From the NCBI RefSeq assembly GCF_003003795.1, contig NZ_PVWK01000014.1, positions 124,001 through 188,000 of the forward strand: a stretch of DNA of 64,000 nt. The letters are read 5' to 3'. Shown in pieces: positions 1 through 9,389 of the stretch. Both the position numbers and the translations under genes were made by a program. How positions within the stretch are numbered: the first letter of the stretch is position 1; each line of letters starts with the position of its first letter. The notes beneath the pieces are model-generated. The model made no database searches, had not been told where the DNA came from, and was given only the letters and a program-made list of their open reading frames with translations. The stretch is from Stenomitos frigidus ULC18. Lineage in GTDB: Bacteria; Cyanobacteriota; Cyanobacteriia; Leptolyngbyales; Leptolyngbyaceae.

Positions 1-140
1 CAAACGGGGTCTTTAAAAACAACGCAACAGCGGTCTGAGTAACGTTTTGCTTCACAGAGTTTAAGAACTTATTAAAAAATGAGGGCGATCGCCTTTCTCT
101 CGGTACGTTAAGAGCAAGATACCTCCTAACTGCGTCTCTA

Positions 141-180
141 GCCCTATGGAGCCTGCCAGCGCTGCATCGCTCCATAGGGC
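141..180 (+). terminator. Perfect hairpin, probable terminator of an upstream plus-strand gene
   Basis: A 12-bp perfect inverted repeat (141-152 with 169-180) encloses a 16-nt loop. A run of six T follows about 11 nt downstream on the plus strand. The T-run favours termination of a plus-strand gene lying left of the window. The hairpin would also stop read-through from folB, which converges on it. Confidence 0.5.
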
Positions 181-246
181 TTCTGTCTGGTTTTTTCGCT
201 TGAGCGTCTTTCCCAGCTCGACTTCAGATCTCAGCGCGATTGGTCG

Positions 247-621
247 TCAGCGCGATCGTGTTACCTCAACCGTAATCGCACCACCGAAGTCTGGGATGGG
301 CGCGGCTGGTTTGCACAAACGGACTTGCACTTGTTGTACGGGCACAGCAGCCGTCAGTGCGGCTGAATGCAACACAGCCTCCGCGATCGCGACTGCCAGG
401 CGTTCCAGCAGCGTAAATTTTGAAGTTTTTACCAGCGCCTGTACCGTAGCAATCACGATGCGGTAGTCAAGTGTGTCGCTCAGGCGATCGCTCTGCCCCG
501 CCAGAGCCAGATCCAGCCACAGCGTCAGCCCCACCTCAAACCATTGCCCCAGAACCTGCTCTTCTGGCAGCGCCCCTGTATAGCCGTAGCAGCGAATGCC
601 GCTTAAGTGAATGCAATCCAT
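247..621 (-). CDS. folB: Dihydroneopterin aldolase
   Basis: FolB converts 7,8-dihydroneopterin to 6-hydroxymethyl-dihydropterin and glycolaldehyde in cytosolic folate synthesis. The protein is about 124 residues, normal for the family. It opens with the typical strand and Tyr segment (DCIHLSGIRCYGYTG), has LDYRIV and LLERLAVAIAEAVL in the middle, and ends with a strand after KPAAPIPDFGGAITVEV, where the catalytic-region Lys of FolB proteins lies. The open frame extends upstream to 705, but those 28 residues do not resemble the family, so I place the start at the ATG at 621. The gene stands alone on the minus strand. A plus-strand hairpin lies just beyond its 3' end. Family assignment is secure. 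Confidence 0.9.
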   Translation of the reverse strand: MDCIHLSGIRCYGYTGALPEEQVLGQWFEVGLTLWLDLALAGQSDRLSDTLDYRIVIATVQALVKTSKFTLLERLAVAIAEAVLHSAALTAAVPVQQVQVRLCKPAAPIPDFGGAITVEVTRSR

Positions 622-882
622 AAACTCAGCCTTAGAGGAGGGACAAGAGACATGAAACCGAACGAGGCGACTCAGACTAAAGCATGCCTGAATAAGCGTT
701 AACAAGCACTCTAAGGAACGCGGCTTAAATAATCTGCAAATCTGCCACTCTGTAGGGATATGACAATGCCATGTCCCTACGCCGGGAATGAGACCTGATT
801 GAATCTGTGTTCTTAAGCTGTTAACTCAGTACAGTTTAAGGTCTTAGGACTTGTTAAAAAATAACTGCATACGTTTGGATTA

Positions 883-954
883 GCGATCAGCCGTCAGCTA
901 TCAGCTTTTCTTTATCAGCTTTTCTCTAATGGCTGACCGCTGACGGCTGACCGC
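883..954. repeat. Imperfect dyad built of GTCAGC-type units
   Basis: 883-905 and 931-954 are near-complementary arms made of repeated TCAGC/GCTGA words. They lie in the roughly 370-bp non-coding stretch between folB and the tRNA. The same word family recurs at 31540-31620 and inside the coding region near 38390, so this is a dispersed repeat and not a gene-specific operator. Confidence 0.55.
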
Positions 955-1072
955 TACAGTCCATGACGTTATTTCTTTACAGCCCCTTAGCGTCTCAAGT
1001 CCAGCGACTCTTTCCAAAAAGAGGGTTGACAGATCCCTCCTCTTTTGAGAAGCTAAAGATCGTCTGAATTAT

Positions 1073-1144
1073 GCGGGTGTGGCTCAGTGGTAGAGCGTCA
1101 CCTTGCCAAGGTGAATGTCGCGCGTTCGAATCGCGTCACCCGCT
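1073..1144 (+). tRNA. tRNA-Gly(GCC)
   Basis: A full cloverleaf can be drawn. The acceptor arm is GCGGGTG/CACCCGC. The D arm contains GCTCAGTGGTAGAGC. The anticodon stem TCACC/GGTGA encloses loop TTGCCAA with anticodon GCC, and the T arm contains GTTCGAATC. The discriminator base is T, as is usual for bacterial tRNA-Gly. The 3' CCA is not encoded. Confidence 0.96.
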
Positions 1145-1882
1145 TCCTTCAGAGAACCAACTCAACTTCATCGCATCTTAGGAGCCTTTAATGGTGCTCC
1201 TCAACAAGGAAGCCCGTATCGAAGAGTTTGGTTTTCTGTGCAGTTTGACTCAATGATCTGGCTTGGTTAAAGCCCATTGAAAGCAGTCGTGACGAGTTCA
1301 CGTTTAATCGCTTGCTATCTGGGCTCTGACAAGCTGCAAAACTTTTCACATTGGCATCCACAAAGGCATTGCGTAGCGGTATCGCTGCTGCAACTAGAAA
1401 TTGCTGTCAGTTGATATCAAGATCGAGCACCACTTTTGATTCTTTCACTCGCTACAGTGCATTTTACAGCCGTTTTCATTTGCATTCACCACACCCGATA
1501 CACTACACCCCACACCCGTCTTGATCGAACTGTGGCTTACTCGATTGAGAACCGCTGTAATTTGAGCACAAAACTGGAAAGGCTTGGTTAACCCTTAAGT
1601 TGACGATCGCGGGTACGTTGGCAGGTGCCAGTGTTGACGGTGGCCGATCGAAGTGGGTTGTCAGCATTGGCACACCGCGCGTACAGCGAATTGATCCAGC
1701 GCATTGCTCAGCCTTGTGGGTACGGCTGTCAGAAACTATAGACTCAAAGCTATGAAAAAGCAGATCAATATCAATTTGATCTTGTGGCTGTTTAGCAAAA
1801 TAATCGTTAACTAGAAGCAGAAAGTAGCAACAGCAACTGTTTTTCACTGTGCCATTTTGAAGTTAAAGCGTGAGGAGTCACT
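1145..1882. other. Non-coding stretch before the porin remnant
   Basis: About 740 bp with no convincing gene. An open frame of 114 codons on the minus strand (1503-1847) has a low-complexity, Cys-rich start and no recognisable domain, so I do not call it. The last 30 bp contain GAGGAG, a good ribosome binding site for the GTG at 1883. Confidence 0.5.
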
Positions 1883-3112
1883 GTGAAGCAAGATCAACGG
1901 CATTCGAATGAATTGAGAGCGGTTTAACTGAGCCTTTTAGGCTTGTTGATGGCTCTGATACCGTTGGGCATGGGTTCAGCGACCGCGTCTACACCAACGA
2001 GCGATCGCAAGCTGCCTGAGGCATCGCGGCACGTGAGCAGCATTGAGGCTAAGGCACAAGCTGACAGCACGATGAGCAAGCCATCAGCAGATGAGTTGGC
2101 CATCGGCTCTGCAACCGAACCGATGGCACAAGTTACTTCCGTCTCTCAGCTATCGGATGTAAAGCCGACTGATTGCGCCTTTCAGTCATTACAGTCATTA
2201 GTTGAACGTTATGGCTGCATCGTTGGCTATCCCGATAAAACGTACCGTGGCAATCGGGCTTTGACGCGCTATGAGTTTGCAGCGGGCTTGAATGCTTGCC
2301 TCGATCGCGTCAATGAGTTGATTGCCGCAGGCACGGCTGACCTGGTAAAAAAAGAAGATTTGGTCGCGCTGCAAAAACTGCAAGAAGAATTTGCCTCAGA
2401 GCTAGCAACATTGCGCGGTCGAGTCGGTGCGCTGGAAGCCCGTACCGCAACGCTAGAGAAGCAGCAATTTTCCACGACAACCAAGCTAAGTGGCGAAGTC
2501 ATTTTCAGCCTGGCAAGTGCGTATGGCGCGGCTCCCGGTTTCAACGATGCACAGCCAGCCTTGAACAATCGGGTACGCCTAAACCTGACAACCAGCTTTA
2601 CGGGCAAAGACTTGCTGATTACGGGCTTGCAAGCCTACAACTTTGGACAAGGTCCAAGTGCGCTGTTAGGTGGGTCGGGTAGCCTGGGTGGCACATTGGG
2701 CTATGGCGATCCGATCTTCGGGAATGCTAGCCAGGTGTATCTAGGCTATGCGCCACAGTTTCCTGAAACGAATCCCCAAAACTTATCCGGTGGACGTGGG
2801 GGAAATCGGGTCGATCTCTACAAGTTGCTCTACATTTTCCCGGTTGCCAACAAAGTGACCGCCTTCATTGGCACCAATGCCGAAGTATCGGATGTCTTTC
2901 CATCCATTCTGCCCTGGTCAAGTGAGGGACAGGGGGCGATCTCCCGCTTTGCAACGCTTCCAGCTGCCCAGCAGGTGTCTGGCGGTGCGTCTCAAACGGG
3001 GCTAGACTCAGCAGCTGGTATCATTTTGAGCCTGTCAGAGGCGATCGACCTTCGCGCACTGTACGGTGTGACGTGCTGTGGCCCAGCCCGCTGCCTTTTC
3101 TCAATCATTTAA
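1883..3112 (+). pseudogene. Decayed SLH-domain porin (OprB/iron-uptake porin family)
   Basis: The intact family forms outer-membrane beta-barrel porins of cyanobacteria: a signal peptide, one SLH domain, a coiled coil and a C-terminal barrel. A GTG at 1883 preceded by GAGGAG begins a signal-peptide reading frame, but TAA at 1925 interrupts it before the hydrophobic core (LSLLGLLMALIPLG). The same frame resumes from TTG 1943. The SLH segment (around FQSLQSLVERYGCIVGYPD), the linking coiled coil (ELATLRGRVGALEARTA) and the first part of the barrel follow. After the residues DLRALYG near 3066 the porin sequence stops. The frame then runs through unrelated codons to TAA at 3112, so most of the barrel is missing. 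Two independent lesions make a functional porin unlikely. Internal initiation at 1943 with no usable signal peptide is the alternative. Confidence 0.75.
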
Positions 3113-3698
3113 AAACTCAACACATCCAACACTTGCTGATCTCACTGCGGCTCCAGCCATACGGGTCCAGGCAGCGCCACCCCAAGCCGCCCCCCTGCCA
3201 GCAGTTGAGCGCCACAGCACTTCCACCCAACTCAGCAGTCGGCAAACCTTTTTTGCTCATCCTCCTAGCCTCAATCGAGTGGCGGCATCTCAAAGCGGAC
3301 GCTACACACCCTCAACCTATGAATTTACGCTGACTATTCCAGCGGATGCAGGGCAGCCACTCAAAGCAGTGACGATCGCTCAAGCGACAAATCTAGAAAC
3401 CATCAAATTTGATGTAGGCCAAAGCAAAGCGTTTGCAGGCGGACGGTTTGCCGCGGGTCCTGAGATTCCCTTAGCGAGCGTTGGTGGGTCGCAACCGGCA
3501 AATCCTGGCGAAGTCACCGTTGTGTTTGATCAGCCCCTACAGCCAGGTAGCACTGTTACCGTAGCGATCGCAGCCAACGCCAATCCTAGCTTTGGGGGCA
3601 CCTATGAATTTGGTGTAACGGCCTATCCAGAGGGCGAAAACGGGCGTGGACAATTCTTGGGCTACGGACGCCTCAACTTCTACAGCAACTCAAATTAA
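3078..3698 (+). pseudogene. DUF2808-family protein lacking its own start, fused to the porin remnant
   Basis: From about residue 65 the translation matches the cyanobacterial DUF2808 family: the stretch YEFTLTIPADAGQPLKAV, then AFAGG, PLQPGSTVTVAI, NPSFGGTYEFGVTAYP and GYGRLNFY at the C-terminus. DUF2808 proteins are secreted and of unknown function, and normally have an N-terminal signal peptide. Here the frame opens only after TGA at 3069, inside the porin pseudogene. The codons just upstream in the porin frame (TCCGPA) look like the end of a DUF2808 signal peptide in the wrong frame. I infer that a deletion joined the porin to the signal-peptide region of this gene, with a 1-bp frame change. 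GTG 3078 could still give a cytoplasmic product. The domain call is good; functionality is doubtful. Confidence 0.65.
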
Positions 3699-4361
3699 CG
3701 TGCTCTTCAACCGAATGCAGTCAGAGAGCGTCTGCAGTGGAAACCATCCAGCCAACAAAGGGGACTCGTTTCCATTGCAGATGAGTACGTCGCAAAATCC
3801 AGATCAAAGCCAAGGTAGTATTTTTCTTCCACAGCTTTGGGCAAGAGTTGAAATTGGCACATTCACGCTCTCAAAGCCTGCAACCCGGCTCCACTGAATG
3901 ACATGCATTTGTAGCACCTTCGAGCCCGTAAACTCAATCATTGGCAGTGTCATTTCCGAATGGTTCGTGTGACCATGCTCCCATAGCTCACTCCTGTGTC
4001 TGACTGTGGGGCTTTCGGCGTCTAACGTTCCCAATCAGCCGCCGCAAATAACCTCTGCACTACAGCCCCGGGCACATCTCGGCGGTCGGTGTGCATGGGC
4101 GTTGTTAGACACTGCACCTGAGTCGAAATGGACTGACCGTGAGAAACCGATCGCGGCTGCGATCGCGCCTTACCCCAACGAATTCTGGCGTGTTGCTCAA
4201 TCTTAGAACTTGGCCTCCATCGTGCAGTGCATCCTCGTCTCTTTGTGGGCATCCTCTAGATAAAGAACCATTCATGCTTTTCCCAAAGGAATGAACTGCT
4301 AGAACGTCGGCATTAGCGAATCTCTATCACGTATGTTATTGACTAAATCTCTCTTAGTTCT
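3699..4361. other. Non-coding stretch, no gene seen
   Basis: About 660 bp. Short open frames exist on both strands (for example 4006-4206 and 4022-4252), but they overlap each other antiparallel and show no family resemblance. HIP1 sites are present near 4150. The last 100 bp should hold the promoter of the sensor kinase. Confidence 0.45.
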
Positions 4362-7052
4362 ATGACTTATCCCTTAGCCACGGGTTATAACCTCCAACTT
4401 GTCATTGTCTCTGTCGCGATCGCCGTGCTAGCCTCCTACACTGCTTTAGACCTAGCTGGACGAGTGAATGCAACCCAGAACCGTGCCCAAATGGGTTGGC
4501 TAATCAGTGGAGCGGCTGCCATGGGCACTGGCATCTGGTCGATGCACTTTATTGGCATGTTGGCATTTCGATTGCCTGTTCTCGTTCATTACGACTTTCT
4601 AACGGTTCTCGTTTCCGTTTTGCCCGCCATGATTGCCTCAGGACTGGCTCTATTTTTGGTCAGTCGCCCGACATTGGGTTGGCTCCGGCTATTGGAGGGA
4701 AGCGTCTTCATGGGATTGGGGATTGCGTCAATGCACTATCTCGGCATGGCTGCAATGCGTACATCAGCAGTGATGCATTATGATCCCCAGATCGTTGCGC
4801 GCTCTATTCTGATTGCGATCGCAGTCTCCTTTGCAGGACTATTTTTGGTGTTCCAGTTGCGGGAAGAAACAACGCCGCATCAAACCTGGAAAAAGCTCCT
4901 GGCTGCCATCATGATGGGAACGGCGATTCCAACGATGCACTATACAGGTATGGCAGCCGCCTGTTTCATACCCATGCCCAATGCAGTATTGGAGTCGGAC
5001 TTACAGCCTCCCGAAAACATAATCCCCTTAGCTGCTGCTGTAGTTATCGGCACCCTGATTATTTTAGGACTAGCCTTGTTGGCTGCCTTTTTTGATCGCC
5101 GACTGTCTGCTCAGGTCATCTATGCCCAGGCACTTCAGGAGAGTCAAAAATCTCTCAAAGCAATTCTGGAAGGTATTCAGGTCGGGGTGTTGGTGCTCGG
5201 AGATGATGCTCAAGTTCAGGCAGCCAATCATGCTGTTCTTGACCTGTTACATCTTTCTAACACCGCAGAATTGCAACAATTGTGGGATCGAACGGTCACC
5301 AACAACCTGGATTCATCCTCTCCCGACCATTCAGAGGATCAGCTTCTCCAGTCGCTTCAACCTGTGTTGCAGCAAATTGCCGCCAGGCAGTCTGTGCAGA
5401 ATACAGTTGTTTACAGTGCAGCCCCAACCCACCAAGAATCAACTGCACTACTCGTGAATGCGGTTCCTTTACACCGATCTGATACCTCCTTAACTCAGAT
5501 GATCTGTACGTTTAGCGAGATTACAGACCTGAAGCGAACCGAAAACTGCCTCAAAGAATCTGAGGCTAAATTCAGGGACTTAGCGACACAAGAAGAACTC
5601 TTAAATCGTCTCTCAAACCAGATTCGGCAATCTCTGGATCTGCCTACGATTCTGCAAACCGCAGTCTGTGAAGTCCGTAATTTTTTTGCAACCGATCGAG
5701 CAGTGATCTATCGGTTCGATGCCAATTGGCACGGACAGGTTATTCTTGAGGATGTAGCTGAGCCCTGGTTTCCCACCTTAGGAGAAGCGGCAGATGATTG
5801 CTTTCCGAGAGAGTGTCTGGAACGCTACCGAGATGGCAGGATAAAGGCAATTAACAACATCCTGGAAGCAGGGTTAGACTCTAATCATCTCCAGTTTTTG
5901 CAACGACTGCGGGTGCAGGCTAATCTGATTGTGCCGATTATGGTGTGCGATCAGCTCTGGGGACTGCTGATTGTACATCAATGTAGTCACCCAAGAGTCT
6001 GGAAAGAGGAGGAAGGCAATCTATTAAATCGGCTAGCCATTCAGTTAGGCATTGCCATTCAACAATCAGACCTCTATAGCCAGGCCGAGCAAAGTGCGCT
6101 GCAAGCCCAGGCCCAAGCCCAGCAATTGCGCGAATCCGAAGCTCTGCTCAAGCAGCAAGCCCAAGCCCTCCAACAAACTCTTCAGGAGCTACAAACCCTC
6201 CAAATACAGCTTGTTCAAAGTGAAAAGATGTCCAGTCTGGGACAACTGGTGGCTGGCGTTGCCCATGAAATCAATAATCCGGTCAATTTCATCCACGGCA
6301 ACCTGAAACATGTGCAGGACTATGCTCAGGATTTATTGAGTTTTGTGGCACTTTACCAAAAGCACTACCCAAAGCCGATCGCTGAGATACAAGCAAAGGC
6401 AGACGAAATCGACCTGCAATTTTTACAGCAGGATCTCGATAAGACCCTTGCCTCAATGAAAATAGGCACCGATCGCATTCGCCAAATTGTCCTGTCGTTA
6501 CGTAACTTTTCCCGGATGGATGAAGCCGCATTTAAGGCAGTTGATATCCACGAGGGGATTGATAGCACCTTAATGATTCTGCAACATCGCCTGAAGGCTC
6601 GTTCTGACCGTCCAACCATTGAGGTGATGCGGGACTATGCCAAGTTGCCGTTGGTGGAGTGCTACCCCGGACAACTCAACCAGGTATTAATGAATCTTCT
6701 GACGAACGCGATCGATGCGCTGGAAGATGCCGATGCAACACGAACCTTTCAAGACATCAAAGATCATCCCAGTCAGATCACCATTCGGACATGCATGATC
6801 GATCACCAGTGGGTAGAAATTGCGATCGCTGACAATGGTTCCGGCATTTCTGAAAAAGTGAAGGAACGGATTTTTGACCCCTTCTTTACCACAAAGCTGA
6901 TTGGTAAAGGAACTGGCATGGGACTGTCGATCAGCTATCAAATCATTGCCGAAAAGCATGGTGGAAAGCTTGAGTGCTTCTCAACTCCCCATCACGGCAC
7001 AGAATTTGTGATCCAGATTCCCATCCAGCAACAAGCTTTTAGGTCTGTTTAA
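4362..7052 (+). CDS. MHYT-PAS-GAF hybrid-type sensor histidine kinase (orphan)
   Basis: This is an 896-residue membrane sensor. Residues 1-245 are seven hydrophobic helices carrying three MHYT-type motifs (MHFIGML, MHYLGMAAM, MHYTGMAAA), the proposed metal- or gas-sensing domain. A PAS-like segment follows (about 265-390), then a GAF domain (about 410-565, with ATDRAVIYRFD and the phytochrome-like LRVQANLIVPI). A Gln-rich coiled coil covers 570-620. The HisKA box GVAHEINNP has phospho-acceptor H635. The HATPase has N box NLLTNAIDALED, G1 DNGSGI and G2 GTGMGLSIS. The kinase core is of the HisKA family with the 'MSSLGQLVAGVAHEINNP' start common in cyanobacteria. The GAF lacks an obvious bilin-binding Cys. 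No response regulator lies nearby, so its partner is elsewhere. Confidence 0.93.
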   Translation: MTYPLATGYNLQLVIVSVAIAVLASYTALDLAGRVNATQNRAQMGWLISGAAAMGTGIWSMHFIGMLAFRLPVLVHYDFLTVLVSVLPAMIASGLALFLVSRPTLGWLRLLEGSVFMGLGIASMHYLGMAAMRTSAVMHYDPQIVARSILIAIAVSFAGLFLVFQLREETTPHQTWKKLLAAIMMGTAIPTMHYTGMAAACFIPMPNAVLESDLQPPENIIPLAAAVVIGTLIILGLALLAAFFDRRLSAQVIYAQALQESQKSLKAILEGIQVGVLVLGDDAQVQAANHAVLDLLHLSNTAELQQLWDRTVTNNLDSSSPDHSEDQLLQSLQPVLQQIAARQSVQNTVVYSAAPTHQESTALLVNAVPLHRSDTSLTQMICTFSEITDLKRTENCLKESEAKFRDLATQEELLNRLSNQIRQSLDLPTILQTAVCEVRNFFATDRAVIYRFDANWHGQVILEDVAEPWFPTLGEAADDCFPRECLERYRDGRIKAINNILEAGLDSNHLQFLQRLRVQANLIVPIMVCDQLWGLLIVHQCSHPRVWKEEEGNLLNRLAIQLGIAIQQSDLYSQAEQSALQAQAQAQQLRESEALLKQQAQALQQTLQELQTLQIQLVQSEKMSSLGQLVAGVAHEINNPVNFIHGNLKHVQDYAQDLLSFVALYQKHYPKPIAEIQAKADEIDLQFLQQDLDKTLASMKIGTDRIRQIVLSLRNFSRMDEAAFKAVDIHEGIDSTLMILQHRLKARSDRPTIEVMRDYAKLPLVECYPGQLNQVLMNLLTNAIDALEDADATRTFQDIKDHPSQITIRTCMIDHQWVEIAIADNGSGISEKVKERIFDPFFTTKLIGKGTGMGLSISYQIIAEKHGGKLECFSTPHHGTEFVIQIPIQQQAFRSV

Positions 7053-7583
7053 CAACTTATTACACGGAATTTTCTCTGGATAATGTTTCAATTCAGACAT
7101 TACCGAGAATTTTTTCGGGGTATTTACCCTATAGCGAATATTATCAAGAATTTTTTCGCTTGATCTGCCTGTATCAGGGCGTTATTGAGAAAATATACGG
7201 TTATTTTTAAACTCCTTCTAACGCAACCCCTCCCTGGAAGTTGCAACGTAAGCGGGTAGGTTCAAGAGCAACCCTGCCGCTAGAATGATCAGCTCAGCTC
7301 CATTTGCACTCGCCGTTTGTGCCATCAAGGGAAATCTTCGTTGCGACCAGAATATGCACTCCAAGCATCCCATTGGGGCTGATCGCACGTGTCTTTTGGA
7401 GTTCATCGATCAGGACACTCAAGCCCTAAGCCTAATGACGAGATGAGTCTCACACCGCCAGCTTGGCAACCACTGCCATCAAAATAGTACCAGAGATTCA
7501 CACTGCTATTGCTCCTTGAACAATGGGATAACGGGCAGTCTGTTGACCAATTTTGAGTGAAGGAAGTGATCGAAGCATACAAA
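7053..7583. other. AT-rich non-coding stretch
   Basis: Directly after the kinase, two related AT-rich words (GAATTTTTTCG) occur at about 7108 and 7150 with dyad-like surroundings. Short minus-strand frames at 7218-7406 and 7403-7591 show no family resemblance and are not called. Confidence 0.4.
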
Positions 7584-7621
7584 ATAATCACTCAACAACC
7601 AAATAAGGATTGAGTGATTAT
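7584..7621 (-). terminator. AT-rich hairpin, candidate terminator of the ArsR gene
   Basis: A perfect 12-bp inverted repeat (7584-7595 with 7610-7621) surrounds a 14-nt loop. On the minus strand it is followed by TTTTG, and it lies 30 bp beyond the ArsR stop. It is weak in GC, so a binding-site role is also possible. Confidence 0.4.
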
Positions 7622-7651
7622 CACACCTAGCTGCTGCCAATCAACTATGTT

Positions 7652-8095
7652 CTAGCGTCGAGCACTAGAAGCTTGCGCTTTCTCTCTAGTTTTCTGTAGT
7701 TTGGTGCTTTTCTTAGCCGCGCTGCCACTTGATTGCAGTGAAGCGGCTTGCAAAAACGTCTCAGCTTGTTGACGCAGGCGATCGCCAATCTGGTTGCAGG
7801 CTAGCTCACAAAACTCAAACACCAGCGGATCGGCAATTTCATAATAAGCACTGGTGCCCTTCGGATGACGGGTCAGAATCCCTGCTTGAGTCATCACCTT
7901 GAGGTGCTTAGAAAGATTTGCCTGACCTAGACCTGTTTCTTCACAGAGCTCCATAACATTCATGGAACCGGATCTGAGGCATTGCAGAATGTGCAATCGG
8001 CTCGTTTCAGAGAGGATTTTGAAGTAATCTGCAACGGCTTCGAGGACAGCCACAGGAACTAACGGCTTGGCAGGCTTTGGCATTGAACTGAGCAA
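7652..8095 (-). CDS. ArsR-family transcriptional regulator
   Basis: A 147-residue winged-helix repressor. The HTH lies at about residues 25-95: LADYFKILSE-like opening (AVADYFKILSETSRLHIL), then ELCEETGLGQANLSKHLKVM as the recognition region, and the wing GILTRHPKGTSAYYEI. No CxC metal-binding pair is present in the alpha-3 region (MELCEETG has one Cys), so a classic ArsR/SmtB arsenic sensor is not indicated. The C-terminal tail is basic and low in complexity. The gene is divergent from the Rieske oxygenase gene, with 138 bp between them containing a palindrome at 8191-8208. I infer that it controls that gene and itself. The inducer is unknown. Confidence 0.85.
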   Translation of the reverse strand: MLSSMPKPAKPLVPVAVLEAVADYFKILSETSRLHILQCLRSGSMNVMELCEETGLGQANLSKHLKVMTQAGILTRHPKGTSAYYEIADPLVFEFCELACNQIGDRLRQQAETFLQAASLQSSGSAAKKSTKLQKTREKAQASSARR

Positions 8096-8190
8096 GGCAA
8101 CATAAAAATTTAATAACTATATAGTAGTCTAACTTGACGAACCAGGGCGACCATCCCCGGCCATTTGACAGCCAAAACTTGATCGCGCAT

Positions 8191-8208
8191 ACTAACTAAA
8201 CAGTTAGT
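8191..8208. promoter_or_regulatory. Palindrome in the ArsR/Rieske divergent promoter region
   Basis: ACTAACT-AAAC-AGTTAGT is a perfect 7-bp dyad, extended by a further TAGT. It lies 26 bp before the oxygenase start. Its size and position fit an ArsR-type operator. Binding is inferred and not shown. Confidence 0.5.
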
Positions 8209-8233
8209 TAGTTTTGGTTTTCAGGAGAACATC

Positions 8234-9244
8234 ATGACAATGTTGCAGGGAGCGCCTTGGTTGCTCGCACATACATCAATGCTGGTCGTTAATCAGCCGA
8301 GGAAAATCTCTTTATACGGTTCAGACTACGTACTTTGGAAAGATCGATCGGGCAAGATTAGTGCCTTGCCCAACGCGTGTCCGCACATGGGAGCCATGCT
8401 GTCTGAAGGCTGGTGTCAGGAGAAAGACCACCAAATGAGCACTGTAGTTTGTCCCTTTCATGCGCTTGAATTTGACAGCGATGGGTGCACAGTCTTACCC
8501 GGTACCAACAAGAAAATGCTGCCACAGCTACAGCCTTTAAAACTCATCATTCAGAACAATTTCATCTGGTCTTACGGCGGCTACGAACCGAAAATGCCGC
8601 TTCCCTCGGTGCTGAACGATATTGCTGACAGGTATGCATTCATCGGGCATACCGCCGATACCAGCGTGGAAACTGATTTGCTCTCCATGCTGCTGAACAT
8701 GCATGACTACAACCATCAAAACGGCACGCATCGCCCTTTGTTTCGGATTGAGGCAGTGCAATTTGAACAGTTTATGGATGAGGGCTATCGATCGCACGCC
8801 TTCTACAACATGCCCACAGCAGCCACTAGTCTGAGTGAGAAACTCACCAATCCCATTTTGTTAACGCTGCCTAAAGTGCTCGTCGCACATTTGGAAAATC
8901 ACTTTCCATCACTAGTGATTTTTCATGGGCAAAATGCGTTGGGTAAAGTAGCACAAATCCACATCTTTGTGCCAGAGTCTGAGACGCACACACGCACCTA
9001 CGTGCTCATGTACGGTATCAGCAAGCATCCTATTTTTAGGTCGTTAGGTAAACAGTTTCTTCATTTAGCGAAAGTGGTGGTCGAACAAGACTCGGCAATC
9101 TTAAGCAAAATTTATCCCAACACTCCTCAAAAGATCAAGCTGAATAACGAAGTGGGTATGGATTGGGTGCGGCGGAACTTTGAGCGATTTCCTGAGGCGA
9201 TAGAAACCAATCTTTCCCGATCGTTTGAATCACAACGCACGTAA
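8234..9244 (+). CDS. Rieske non-heme iron oxygenase
   Basis: A 336-residue oxygenase alpha-subunit-like protein. The N-terminal Rieske [2Fe-2S] domain shows CPHMGA (about residue 49) and CPFHALEFD (about residue 76), the C-x-H and C-x2-H ligand pairs. The C-terminal domain has NMHDYNHQNGTH near residue 155, fitting the D-x2-H-x4-H mononuclear-iron motif. Family members hydroxylate or demethylate aromatic or terpenoid substrates, or act in pigment metabolism; the substrate here cannot be told. ATG 8234 is preceded by CAGGAGAAC, a good ribosome site. The divergent ArsR gene probably controls it. No ferredoxin or reductase gene is adjacent, so electrons must come from general ferredoxin. Confidence 0.88.
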   Translation: MTMLQGAPWLLAHTSMLVVNQPRKISLYGSDYVLWKDRSGKISALPNACPHMGAMLSEGWCQEKDHQMSTVVCPFHALEFDSDGCTVLPGTNKKMLPQLQPLKLIIQNNFIWSYGGYEPKMPLPSVLNDIADRYAFIGHTADTSVETDLLSMLLNMHDYNHQNGTHRPLFRIEAVQFEQFMDEGYRSHAFYNMPTAATSLSEKLTNPILLTLPKVLVAHLENHFPSLVIFHGQNALGKVAQIHIFVPESETHTRTYVLMYGISKHPIFRSLGKQFLHLAKVVVEQDSAILSKIYPNTPQKIKLNNEVGMDWVRRNFERFPEAIETNLSRSFESQRT

Positions 9245-9339
9245 CGCTGGTCAGCAAATGGCATAGAGTTGCTTTATTAGCTTGGGTTTATGGCTGTACT
9301 GTGTCGATGGGCAGCAAGAGACTCCAGCAGAGCCGCAAT

Positions 9340-9381
9340 TTAGCCTTTAGCCTTTAGCCTTTAGCCTTTAGCCTTTAGCCT
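9340..9381. repeat. Heptamer tandem repeat, six TTAGCCT units
   Basis: Six perfect 7-bp units lie end to end just before the glutaminase start. This is the short tandemly repeated repetitive (STRR) type known from filamentous cyanobacteria. The array takes up most of the 5' untranslated region, where a ribosome site would be expected. Confidence 0.9.
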
Positions 9382-9389
9382 TTCTTCCT

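Noticed and set aside
1503-1847. 114-codon open frame on the minus strand
   Set aside because: No family resemblance, a Cys-rich low-complexity start and no ribosome site; it probably lies open by chance.
4006-4252. Overlapping short frames on both strands
   Set aside because: They are mutually antisense, with no domains or ribosome sites.
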